From Hyphomonadaceae bacterium UKL13-1 (lineage in GTDB: Bacteria; Pseudomonadota; Alphaproteobacteria; Caulobacterales; Aquidulcibacteraceae), in assembly GCA_001602435.1 (NCBI GenBank), contig CP012156.1:186001-250000 (forward strand): a DNA stretch of 64,000 nt. Reading direction: 5' to 3'. Below the pieces are notes generated by a model. That model had not been told where the DNA came from. It saw nothing but the letters and a program-made list of their open reading frames with translations, and did not search any database. Below are positions 52,137-59,277 of this stretch, in pieces; the first letter of the stretch is position 1, and each line of letters begins with the position of its first letter. The position numbers and the translations under genes are program-made.

Positions 52137-52619
52137 ATGAACAAGACACGCAATACCTTGCACGAAACCATTCGCGCCCAATCGGTTGAATTGCTCAACA
52201 AGCATTTGGCTGCGGCTATCGATCTCCATGCCCAAACCAAGCAAGCCCATTGGAATGTGCGCGGACCAAACTTTATCGCCATTCATGAGTTGTTTGATCG
52301 TGTTTCAGAACAGGTTGAAACCTATTCCGATATGTTGGCCGAACGTGCTGGTGGTTTGGGCGGGGTGGCGCAAGGCACTGTCCAAGTCGCCACCAAAAAC
52401 TCATTTCTGGTCCCCTATGATTTAGGCTTGGCCGATGAAAACCAGCATGTATTTGCCGTCGCTGGCAGTTTGGCGGCTTTTGGCCAATCGGTGCGCGAAG
52501 CGAGCGCAACAGCCGCCAAGTTTGGCGATGCCGACACCTCTGACCTGTTCACCGAGATGTCGCGCGGGATTGATCAGCAACTCTGGTTCGTTGAGTCCCA
52601 TGTCGCACCGTCTGCTTAA
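52137..52619 (+). CDS. dps: Dps ferritin-like DNA protection protein
   Basis: A 160-residue four-helix ferritin-like protein. KQAHWNVRGPNFIAIHELFDRVSEQVETYSDMLAERAGGLGG contains the Dps ferroxidase ligands (His, Asp, Glu) at the dimer interface. It should store iron with peroxide and protect DNA. ATG 52137 has AGGAG 8 bases upstream. The 3' end overlaps the next gene by 20 bases. Confidence 0.94.
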   Translation: MNKTRNTLHETIRAQSVELLNKHLAAAIDLHAQTKQAHWNVRGPNFIAIHELFDRVSEQVETYSDMLAERAGGLGGVAQGTVQVATKNSFLVPYDLGLADENQHVFAVAGSLAAFGQSVREASATAAKFGDADTSDLFTEMSRGIDQQLWFVESHVAPSA

Positions 52620-53073
52620 GCATCAGAAATCAACTGTCTGGTCAGCCAAGCCTCACTATTGGGGCTTGGCGCTGGTCGCTTTGGGCTTGGGGGCGTGCGC
52701 GTCCCCATTGCCTATAACGACTGCGGACAAGGATTTGGTCATGGGGGATCGAATTTGCAGAGGCGAGGCAACTCAAATCTACTTTGCTAACCAAGATGAC
52801 GTCCTAAGCCCCAGCGCGGTTCAGGTGCTGTCTGTCTTGAGTACCAGCCTCTTGCGCTGCCCACGCCGCAAGATCCTATTGTTGGCAGTATCAGGCGATG
52901 ATGGTGCACCCGCCTTTACCAACGTGGCCGAGCAAAGGCTGTATCGTGTCCGTTCAACCTTGTTGGAGCGCGGCCTATCAGAGGGCAGTTTTGACGCGGA
53001 ACCGACGCTTGCGCCGCATGTACGTCTTCCTAAAGGCCCAATAGGCGGGGTTGTGGTTGTAACAAGGCGGTGA
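52600..53073 (+). CDS. OmpA-like lipoprotein
   Basis: A 157-residue protein. Signal with lipobox LALVALGLGAC. The mature part carries a short OmpA-like peptidoglycan-binding pattern: IYFANQDDVLSPSAVQVLSVL, a middle strand KILLLAVSGDDG, and EQRLYRVRSTLLERGLSEGSFDAEP. The usual DNxG motif is not evident, so peptidoglycan binding may be altered. ATG 52600 lies inside the dps end, suggesting coupled translation. Confidence 0.65.
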   Translation: MSHRLLKHQKSTVWSAKPHYWGLALVALGLGACASPLPITTADKDLVMGDRICRGEATQIYFANQDDVLSPSAVQVLSVLSTSLLRCPRRKILLLAVSGDDGAPAFTNVAEQRLYRVRSTLLERGLSEGSFDAEPTLAPHVRLPKGPIGGVVVVTRR

Positions 53074-53144
53074 CCGATCAATTTTAGATTGACTTTGCCG
53101 CCCGATGCGCGCGTCATCCAAGTTGTTCTAGATGGAGATGGACT

Positions 53145-53744
53145 TTGGGTACGACGCGCGACCTCCTCCGTCAGGGCACTCGGACCATCCACGAGCGCCT
53201 TCACCATCATTCAAGCTTTGCGGAATTGATGGACGAAACGATTGCTCTGGCGGGCTATTTGGCGCTGCTTGAAAGCTTATACTCTTATCATCAAGGGCTA
53301 GAGCATGCTCTGGACTCCGCCATTTTTCCAGAACGGTCACAGGCACCCACAGTCGATCATCGCAGCCAACGTCTCTTGCAAGACATGGAAGAATTACGGC
53401 CAAGCAGCCCTGATCATACCGGCTATGTGCAAGCCGTCGCGCATACCGAGATTAAGTCCTACGGCGCTTGGCTGGGTGTCCTCTATGTGCGCGAAGGCTC
53501 GATGATGGGTGGACGTGCTTTAGCTGCCAAGCTTGATCATTTGTGCGGCGACCAAGCGAGCGGGCGCAGCTTTTTTCAAGGCGGCAGTGGCGATGGGGCA
53601 TCTTGGCAAAGGCTCTGTCGTGCATTGGATGGCCTCAATGAACCGGAAGCCCAAGACCAAGCGCTTCAAGCGGCTCTGGCCAGTTTTCAGCTTTTTGACA
53701 CATGGATGATGCCGAAAGCCGTTGTTACTCCATTTCTGGTTTAG
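53145..53744 (+). CDS. Biliverdin-producing heme oxygenase (BphO-like)
   Basis: A 199-residue heme oxygenase. The proximal heme His lies in RTIHERLHHH near residue 17. LAGYLALLESLYSYHQGLEHAL and YGAWLGVLYVREGSMMGGRALAAKL (distal helix, Gly-rich) fit bacterial HemO/BphO. It would open heme to biliverdin, the chromophore of the bacteriophytochrome encoded 44 bases later. TTG start with GGAG upstream; no better start is seen. Confidence 0.88.
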   Translation: MGTTRDLLRQGTRTIHERLHHHSSFAELMDETIALAGYLALLESLYSYHQGLEHALDSAIFPERSQAPTVDHRSQRLLQDMEELRPSSPDHTGYVQAVAHTEIKSYGAWLGVLYVREGSMMGGRALAAKLDHLCGDQASGRSFFQGGSGDGASWQRLCRALDGLNEPEAQDQALQAALASFQLFDTWMMPKAVVTPFLV

Positions 53745-53761
53745 AGTGCCCAGCGCTCTAG

Positions 53762-53786
53762 GGAACCAATCAACCCCGGAGGCGTT
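53762..53786 (+). promoter_or_regulatory. EcfG-type promoter at the bacteriophytochrome start
   Basis: GGAAC-N16-CGTT, an exact match to the EcfG consensus. The -10 element ends 2 bases before the annotated ATG and overlaps the ribosome site, so transcription from it would start in the first codons and give a leaderless message, perhaps from the ATG at 53795. It may be coincidental, but it is one of seven exact sites in this 10 kb. Confidence 0.5.
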
Positions 53787-53788
53787 TA

Positions 53789-56371
53789 ATGGCTATGCCC
53801 CAGACCCTAGCCTCATCAACCCTTCCCCCTGAACCGCCAACCCTGACCAATTGCGACAAGGAGCGGATCCACGAGATCAACTCGATCCAAAGCGGCGGCT
53901 TTCTGCTCGCGCTAACGCCAGACTGGATAATTGAGCGGGCCTCGGCCAATTGCGGGGAGTTTCTGAATCAGAAGCTTGAAGAGATATTGGGGGCAAATCT
54001 AACGGCCTTGATCATGCCCGAAGCGGTGCATGCGATCCGCAATCGCCTGTCCTCCCTTTATCGGCAGGATGTCATCGAGCGAATATTTGCCATTGTTCTG
54101 CAGGAAGGCGGTCCAGGCTTTGACCTCGCGGTCCATACCAGTGGCGATTTGATCCTGCTGGAGGCGGAGCTAAGCGAGGAATCGGGTGAGCTAAACGCGG
54201 GCTCTATGGTACGGTCGATGATTGACCACGTGCAGCATCAGCATCATGTGACCGACCTAACACATGAAGCCGTCCGACTGGTACAAGCTTTGACCGGCTA
54301 TGATCGTGTGATGATCTATCAGTTCCATCCCGATGGCTCTGGCGAAGTGATTGCCGAACGGTGTCGCCCATCGATGGAATCCTTTCTGGGCCTGCGCTAT
54401 CCAGCGACCGATATCCCCAAACAAGCTCGGGCGCTTTTGATCCGCAACCCAATCCGCACCTTGCTAGATATCGATAGTCCACCTTCACCTATCGTGAGCA
54501 CCAAGACTTTCGCTGATGCATTGACAGACCTATCCATGAGCAGCCTCCGCTCGCACTCGCCCATCCACCTCGAATATCTGCGCAATATGGGTGTGGCGGC
54601 GACCATGACGATTTCGCTTCTCAAGAATGGCGCGCTGTGGGGCTTGATTGCGTGTCACCATATGACCGCTCGCACCATAGGCTATGAGCGGCGCACGACG
54701 GCCGAAGTATTTGGCCAAGTCCTGGCCCTGCTGATTGATCGGTGTGAGCGGGAAGAGCTGATCACGTTTGAAGCTTCGACCCGTCAGATTACCGCTGATC
54801 TTTTGGCATCCGTCGCTCTCGCTGGCGTCGCAACTAAGGACGTCGCGCAATTGGCCAATCAATTGGTCAATATTGTCCCCTGCGATGGAACAGCCTTTTG
54901 CATCGACGGCAGCGTGACCCTGAAGGGCTCCACACCCTCTTTGGAAGAATTTGAGGTGTTGCGTAGTTTTCTTGACGGTGTTTCGGCGAGCCGCGTCTAT
55001 AGTAGCAATGAAATCGAAAGTGTCTGCCCGTCGGCAAATAGCTTTAAGGATCGCGCCGCAGGCATGTTGGCGATCCCCATCTCAACCATTCCCCGAGATT
55101 ATCTTGTCTTCTTCCGTAAAGAGACCGCGTCGACGGTGAAATGGGCGGGCGATCCCACCAAAACGGTGGAGGCGCTTGGCCCAGGTGAAGTCCGTATCAG
55201 CCCGCGCAAGAGCTTCAAGGCGTGGCAGGAAACTTTGCACGGCAAAAGTACGCAATGGACAGATGCTGAACTGCGTGCCGCGGAAGCTTTGCAAATCACG
55301 GTGCTGGAGGTGGTTTTGCGCTTGATCAGTGCCACAGAGGCAGAGCGCAAGGCAGCCAGCCAAACGCAAGACCTTTTGATTGCTGAGCTCAATCATCGGG
55401 TCCGAAACATCTTGGGCCTCATCCGAGGCTTGATTTCGCAAACTCGGATCAATGCCAAAGACATGGATACATTCGCCAGCGTGCTGGGCGACCGGGTTCA
55501 TGCACTCGCCCGTGCGCATGATCAAATCACCGCGAAGAATTGGGGGCCCGGGTCGTTTCAAACCCTCATTGCTACCGAAGCTGAGGCCTATCTGGGGCCA
55601 GCCTGCAACACCATTCATATGTCTGGCCCACCTGTATTGTTGATTCCACAAGCATTTTCTACGCTTGCCCTCGTCATCCACGAACTCATAACCAATGCCG
55701 CTAAATACGGCGCATTTTGTGGCGAGGGTGGCCATGTCGATATTACTTGGCGGATCGGCCCTCAAGGCGAGCTAATCGGCAATTGGACAGAAATTGGTGG
55801 CCCACCGGTGACAGCACCATCTCATCGTGGCTTTGGCTCTACCATCATCGAAGCGTCTATTCCCCACGAACTGGGTGGAGAGTCCGCGATTACCTTTCTG
55901 GCCACTGGTGTGAAGGTAAGCTTCTCCGTCCCTTCCCAATTCGTCGTCTTGGAGGAACAGCCGATTAACGCCGCAACAAAGACAGCCGATACGCCCCAAG
56001 TTGGCAGCTTGCAGGGCCATGTTTTGCTGGTTGAAGACAATCTCATCATCGCCCTCGACGCAGAAGCCATGTTGCTGAGCCTTGGCGCCGAGCGCGTCTT
56101 GGTCGCCAGTAATGTAAAAGATGCGCTGGCCATTCTTGACCGTGAAAAGCCAAGCTTTGCTTTGTTGGACGTCAATTTGGGCAATCAAAATAGCTTCCCA
56201 ATTGCCGATCGCTTGTTTGAGATGGAGGTGCCGTTCATCTTCGCCACCGGCTATGGCAGCGGTATCAATTATCCCTCAGATCAAAATGCGCGGCCCTTTA
56301 TCACCAAACCCTATACCAAGGATTCAATCGCGAAAGCCTTGGGTGGGATTGAACCATTTATCGCCAGCTAA
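53789..56371 (+). CDS. Bacteriophytochrome HWE-type histidine kinase with C-terminal receiver
   Basis: An 860-residue red/far-red photoreceptor kinase. Cys22 (LTNCDKERIHEI) is the biliverdin attachment site in front of the PAS domain. The GAF domain has YPATDIPKQARALLIRNPIR (PASDIP variant) and SPIHLEYLRNMGVAATMTISLL. A PHY domain follows to about residue 510. The kinase has HWE-type ELNHRVRNILGLI with phospho-acceptor His, an Asn box LVIHELITNAAKYGA and GFGSTIIEASIPHELGG. A receiver (VLLVEDN...FALLDVNLGNQ, conserved Asp) ends it. Placed beside phyR/ecfG, it may feed light into the stress response (inference). Confidence 0.95.
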   Translation: MAMPQTLASSTLPPEPPTLTNCDKERIHEINSIQSGGFLLALTPDWIIERASANCGEFLNQKLEEILGANLTALIMPEAVHAIRNRLSSLYRQDVIERIFAIVLQEGGPGFDLAVHTSGDLILLEAELSEESGELNAGSMVRSMIDHVQHQHHVTDLTHEAVRLVQALTGYDRVMIYQFHPDGSGEVIAERCRPSMESFLGLRYPATDIPKQARALLIRNPIRTLLDIDSPPSPIVSTKTFADALTDLSMSSLRSHSPIHLEYLRNMGVAATMTISLLKNGALWGLIACHHMTARTIGYERRTTAEVFGQVLALLIDRCEREELITFEASTRQITADLLASVALAGVATKDVAQLANQLVNIVPCDGTAFCIDGSVTLKGSTPSLEEFEVLRSFLDGVSASRVYSSNEIESVCPSANSFKDRAAGMLAIPISTIPRDYLVFFRKETASTVKWAGDPTKTVEALGPGEVRISPRKSFKAWQETLHGKSTQWTDAELRAAEALQITVLEVVLRLISATEAERKAASQTQDLLIAELNHRVRNILGLIRGLISQTRINAKDMDTFASVLGDRVHALARAHDQITAKNWGPGSFQTLIATEAEAYLGPACNTIHMSGPPVLLIPQAFSTLALVIHELITNAAKYGAFCGEGGHVDITWRIGPQGELIGNWTEIGGPPVTAPSHRGFGSTIIEASIPHELGGESAITFLATGVKVSFSVPSQFVVLEEQPINAATKTADTPQVGSLQGHVLLVEDNLIIALDAEAMLLSLGAERVLVASNVKDALAILDREKPSFALLDVNLGNQNSFPIADRLFEMEVPFIFATGYGSGINYPSDQNARPFITKPYTKDSIAKALGGIEPFIAS

Positions 56372-56384
56372 TCGGGCCATGTCT

Positions 56385-56409
56385 GGAACCAAGGCCGCTT
56401 TGATACGTT
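56385..56409 (+). promoter_or_regulatory. EcfG-type promoter of the entericidin-like gene
   Basis: GGAAC-N16-CGTT, exact, giving a leader of about 40 bases before the ATG at 56459. Probably also drives the RcnB-like gene. Confidence 0.8.
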
Positions 56410-56458
56410 TCTCTTCCATAGGCTGAGCAATCTTGCCAGCGGCCTAAGGACTAAAACG

Positions 56459-56686
56459 ATGAAACCGAAAATCCTGATCTTGTGTTTGACGATGCTGAGC
56501 GTCACTTCTTTTGCAGCTTGCAATACCATTCGTGGTGCTGGCCGGGACGTGAGCGCTGGTGGCGAAGTGGTCAGCGACGCGGCTGGCAAAGTTCAATCCG
56601 ACCTAGCCACTTCTAAAGCTAAGCAAGACGCGAAAGACGAAGCCGACCGCAAGGCAGCTGCGCGCGCCAAGCCTTACTCAAACTAG
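56459..56686 (+). CDS. Entericidin-like small lipoprotein
   Basis: A 75-residue protein: signal with lipobox SFAAC, then NTIRGAGRDVSAGGEVVSDAAGKVQ, the entericidin A/B pattern, and a charged helical tail (KAKQDAKDEADRKAAARAK) longer than usual. Entericidins are envelope lipoproteins induced by stress; a toxic role is reported for some members. It has an exact EcfG promoter 50 bases upstream and is followed at 34 bases by the RcnB-like gene. Confidence 0.85.
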   Translation: MKPKILILCLTMLSVTSFAACNTIRGAGRDVSAGGEVVSDAAGKVQSDLATSKAKQDAKDEADRKAAARAKPYSN

Positions 56687-56719
56687 AGCCACGTGCTCGC
56701 GTCCAAAAGGACAAACCCT

Positions 56720-57301
56720 ATGAAACGTCAAATAAGTGCCTATCTCTTGGCAGCGTCCGTGCTGTCACCTGCCTTCTTTGTCCCTGCCGCGATGGCGCAG
56801 CCCGCTCGCATTGAGTTCGGTCGGGCGGGCGGTGGTTGGGTCGATCAAAATGGCCAACCGATCCGCCGTGAACGCACCGACGCGCAAGACCGCAATATGG
56901 AACGGCGCGACAATCGGTTGGACCAGCGCGAAGCTGCCGTCCGTCAAGACCGCCGTGAGCTGAACCAAGACCGCAAATCATGGCGCGATACGCGCCGTGG
57001 CGCGACTTGGGACCAGGGCGTCCACAATGGCTATTACAATAACCGCAACCAGTGGCGTTACGGCCAGCCTTCGCAATGGCAAATGCGCCAACGCGGCTTC
57101 TCCATGGGCTATCGCCCGTGGACGCGTGGTCAAAGCCTAGGCGGCTATAACCAGCGCTTCGTCGAACTTGACTATCGCGGCCACAATCTGCGCGCCCCGC
57201 CCCGTGGTTACCGCTGGGTCGAGGATGATCGCGGTGATTATCTACTGGCAGCCATTGTCGGCGGGTTGATTGCGCAAGTGATCATCAATAGCCCGCGCTA
57301 G
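56720..57301 (+). CDS. RcnB-family periplasmic protein
   Basis: A 193-residue exported protein. Signal peptide SAYLLAASVLSPAFFVPAAMA. The middle is a highly charged Arg/Asp/Gln helix (RRERTDAQDRNMERRDNRLDQREAAVRQDRREL). The C-terminus RAPPRGYRWVEDDRGDYLLAAIVGGLIAQVI is the RcnB motif region. RcnB in E. coli tunes nickel/cobalt efflux; alphaproteobacterial relatives have mostly unknown roles. ATG 56720 chosen. A strong bidirectional terminator follows. Confidence 0.8.
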   Translation: MKRQISAYLLAASVLSPAFFVPAAMAQPARIEFGRAGGGWVDQNGQPIRRERTDAQDRNMERRDNRLDQREAAVRQDRRELNQDRKSWRDTRRGATWDQGVHNGYYNNRNQWRYGQPSQWQMRQRGFSMGYRPWTRGQSLGGYNQRFVELDYRGHNLRAPPRGYRWVEDDRGDYLLAAIVGGLIAQVIINSPR

Positions 57302-57330
57302 TCTGCTAACGAACGCAGGGCTTACCATGA

Positions 57331-57366
57331 AAAGGGCCCGGCCAATCAATTGGCCGGGCCTTTCTA
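57331..57366. terminator. Bidirectional terminator between RcnB-like gene and phyR
   Basis: Perfect stem GGCCCGGCCAA and TTGGCCGGGCC (57335-57360), with AAA on the left and TTTCTATTT on the right. It ends both convergent transcripts. Confidence 0.9.
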
Positions 57367-57393
57367 TTTGCGCGCTTTGCGGACGAACATTAC

Positions 57394-58152
57394 CTAGGAA
57401 CGGTTCGCTGTCATCTCCCGCTGGTTCTCGCGATGGAAGAACATGGCCTGGCTGATTGTCGCCGTTACCGTCTCTGGTAGGAAGGGCTTGGTGATTAAAT
57501 AGGTCGGCTCAAGAGTCTCACCGCTGAGGAGGCGCTCAGGGAAGGCGGTGATGAAAATCGCTGGCACATCGCACATCGTTAGAATGTCGGCCACCGCATC
57601 AATCCCCGACGTGCCATCTGCCAAGCGAATATCGGCTAGGACCAGATCTGGTTGGGCTTGTTCGACCAATCGGACGGCTTCACGGCGGGTGGTTGCCACA
57701 CCGATGACGCGGTGACCAAGGTCTTCCACCAAAGTCTGCAAATGCATGGCGATGATCGACTCATCTTCAATAATAAGGACTTGGCCGATCGATTCTGACT
57801 GTATGGCGGCGCGTGCCGTCTGGATTTCTTCGGCAATGTCAACGGCGGATTTCCCGAGCACAAGACCCGCTTCATCATGGCTAAAGCCCTCTACCGCTGT
57901 CAGGAGAAGGGCGCTGCGCTCTGGTCGCAGCTTCGGGTCAAGTGCGGGCGCGACAGAGGTCCAAACCGCGTGGAACAGTCTAAACAATTCCACCTTCGGC
58001 GGATGGGCGGTGGAGATCTGGGTTGGTGCGGCCAAAATGGCCTCTAGCGCCGCGCGAACGCAGGCGTCCCCGCTCACTTGCGAACCGGTCATGGCGCGCG
58101 CATAACGGCGCAGGATTGGAAGGTGCGGTCCGAAATTGGCAACTGCTGACAT
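57394..58152 (-). CDS. phyR: General stress response regulator PhyR
   Basis: A 252-residue anti-anti-sigma response regulator. The N-terminal sigma-like domain (about 1-120) has LRPERSALLLTAVEGFSHDEAGLVLGKSAVDIAEEI, a sigma-4-like region. The C-terminal receiver (VLIIEDESIIAMHL; phospho-acceptor Asp in VLADIRLADG; ITAFPERLLSG; ITKPF) follows. Once phosphorylated, PhyR binds NepR and frees EcfG. ATG 58152 has AGGAG 6 bases upstream. It is read from its own EcfG-type promoter and is divergent from nepR. Confidence 0.96.
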   Translation of the reverse strand: MSAVANFGPHLPILRRYARAMTGSQVSGDACVRAALEAILAAPTQISTAHPPKVELFRLFHAVWTSVAPALDPKLRPERSALLLTAVEGFSHDEAGLVLGKSAVDIAEEIQTARAAIQSESIGQVLIIEDESIIAMHLQTLVEDLGHRVIGVATTRREAVRLVEQAQPDLVLADIRLADGTSGIDAVADILTMCDVPAIFITAFPERLLSGETLEPTYLITKPFLPETVTATISQAMFFHRENQREMTANRS

Positions 58153-58181
58153 GGAATTCTCCTCAAGGCTTGCTCCGCGAC

Positions 58182-58206
58182 AACGCACATCTTGGAAATA
58201 AGTTCC
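58182..58206 (-). promoter_or_regulatory. EcfG-type promoter of phyR
   Basis: On the minus strand GGAAC (58206-58202), 16 bases, CGTT (58185-58182), exact; 29 bases before the phyR ATG. Feeds positive autoregulation. Confidence 0.88.
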
Positions 58207-58214
58207 CGTCCTAT

Positions 58215-58239
58215 GGAACGATTTGAAACCGGCCGCGTT
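58215..58239 (+). promoter_or_regulatory. EcfG-type promoter of nepR-ecfG-kinase
   Basis: GGAAC (58215-58219), 16 bases, CGTT (58236-58239), exact. It lies only 8 bases from the divergent phyR promoter. Its position rules out a nepR start before about 58245. Confidence 0.88.
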
Positions 58240-58321
58240 GGAACCCTATCTGGGGCGGCCTGAAACCTACCCCGACCCTGCTGAAGACTTGCTCGCGCCA
58301 CCTCGATCCAGCGGGATCGGG

Positions 58322-58618
58322 ATGCGCTTTATCACAGATCGGACCCGCTGCGTGACTCAGTCGCCACCGCCCCTAATTGATCCGCTGAACGACCCTAATA
58401 CGAATCCATGTGTAGAGCATGGACCAGAGCTTGGCCCAGACCTCATCGACGACCCAATCGTCGCGGGCCTGCGTACGTTATATCGCGAAGTCTTGGCTGA
58501 GCCTGTGCCAGACGAGTTCACGGATCTCCTTGCCCAGATTGATGCAGCCCTTGCCGCGATACCCGTCGATCCGGCCGCAGCGCCAAATGTTGAGACTGAA
58601 AAAGAGCCAGGCTCATGA
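58322..58618 (+). CDS. nepR: Anti-sigma factor NepR
   Basis: A 98-residue anti-sigma factor with a disordered N-terminus and the family core IVAGLRTLYREVLAEPVPDEFTDLLAQIDAAL, which wraps EcfG in unstressed cells. ATG 58322 is used: the frame runs back to 58223, but that part lies over the promoter -10 element. It overlaps ecfG by ATGA, keeping sigma and anti-sigma in balance. The Cys residues before the core are not typical and may be chance. Confidence 0.9.
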   Translation: MRFITDRTRCVTQSPPPLIDPLNDPNTNPCVEHGPELGPDLIDDPIVAGLRTLYREVLAEPVPDEFTDLLAQIDAALAAIPVDPAAAPNVETEKEPGS

Positions 58619-59277
58619 CCGGCGACCGTTTGCATTTTGCCCGTCGGGGTATTGCCGCCGTGCCGGTGAAGGTCCCTGAGGTCGATGTGGAGCAAGCCCG
58701 CGCCCTCGCTGCTGAATTTGCTTCGAAGCTCGTCTTGGTAATCCCCCCGTTACGGGCTTTCGCGCGTGGCCTGTGTGGGCGGGCCGATCTGGCTGATGAT
58801 TTGGCACAAGAAGCCCTCGCGAAGGCTTGGGCGGCGCGCGCCAGCTATTTGCCTAACACGAACTTCAAGGCTTGGATCTTCACCATCCTGCGCAACCATT
58901 ATTATTCTTGGTGTCGCAAGCAAAGGCGCGTTGCCCCGTGGGACCCTGATGCCGCAGATAAGCTGTTGGTGTGCGAGCCCGCGCAGCAAGGCCATCTGGC
59001 ATTAGCCGAGTTAGCCGCAGGTTTGCAGGCTTTGCCGGCTCAACAACGCGAAGCCTTAATACTCGTCGGTGCTGGTGGATTTGCCTATGAAGAAGCGGCG
59101 CAAATCATCGGCTGCGCAGTTGGCACCGTAAAAAGCCGAGTGGCCCGGGGGCGCGCTTTTTTGCGGGACTTTGTCGATAGTCGACAGCGTGACCTCAGCC
59201 AAGCCAGACCAACAAGTGCGGAAGCCAGTCAGGCGATTTTGGGTGAACTCCGCCGTCTTGATCCCAACAGTCATTGA
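58615..59277 (+). CDS. ecfG: EcfG general stress sigma factor
   Basis: A 220-residue ECF sigma factor. Region 2: LRAFARGLCGRADLADDLAQEALAKAW, NTNFKAWIFTILRNHYYSWCRKQRR. Region 4: ALPAQQREALILVGAGGFAYEEAAQIIGCAVGTVKSRVARGRAFLRD. This is the EcfG/ECF15 pattern, which recognises GGAAC-N16/17-CGTT. About 40 extra residues precede region 2. Overlaps nepR and the kinase gene. Confidence 0.95.
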   Translation: MTGDRLHFARRGIAAVPVKVPEVDVEQARALAAEFASKLVLVIPPLRAFARGLCGRADLADDLAQEALAKAWAARASYLPNTNFKAWIFTILRNHYYSWCRKQRRVAPWDPDAADKLLVCEPAQQGHLALAELAAGLQALPAQQREALILVGAGGFAYEEAAQIIGCAVGTVKSRVARGRAFLRDFVDSRQRDLSQARPTSAEASQAILGELRRLDPNSH

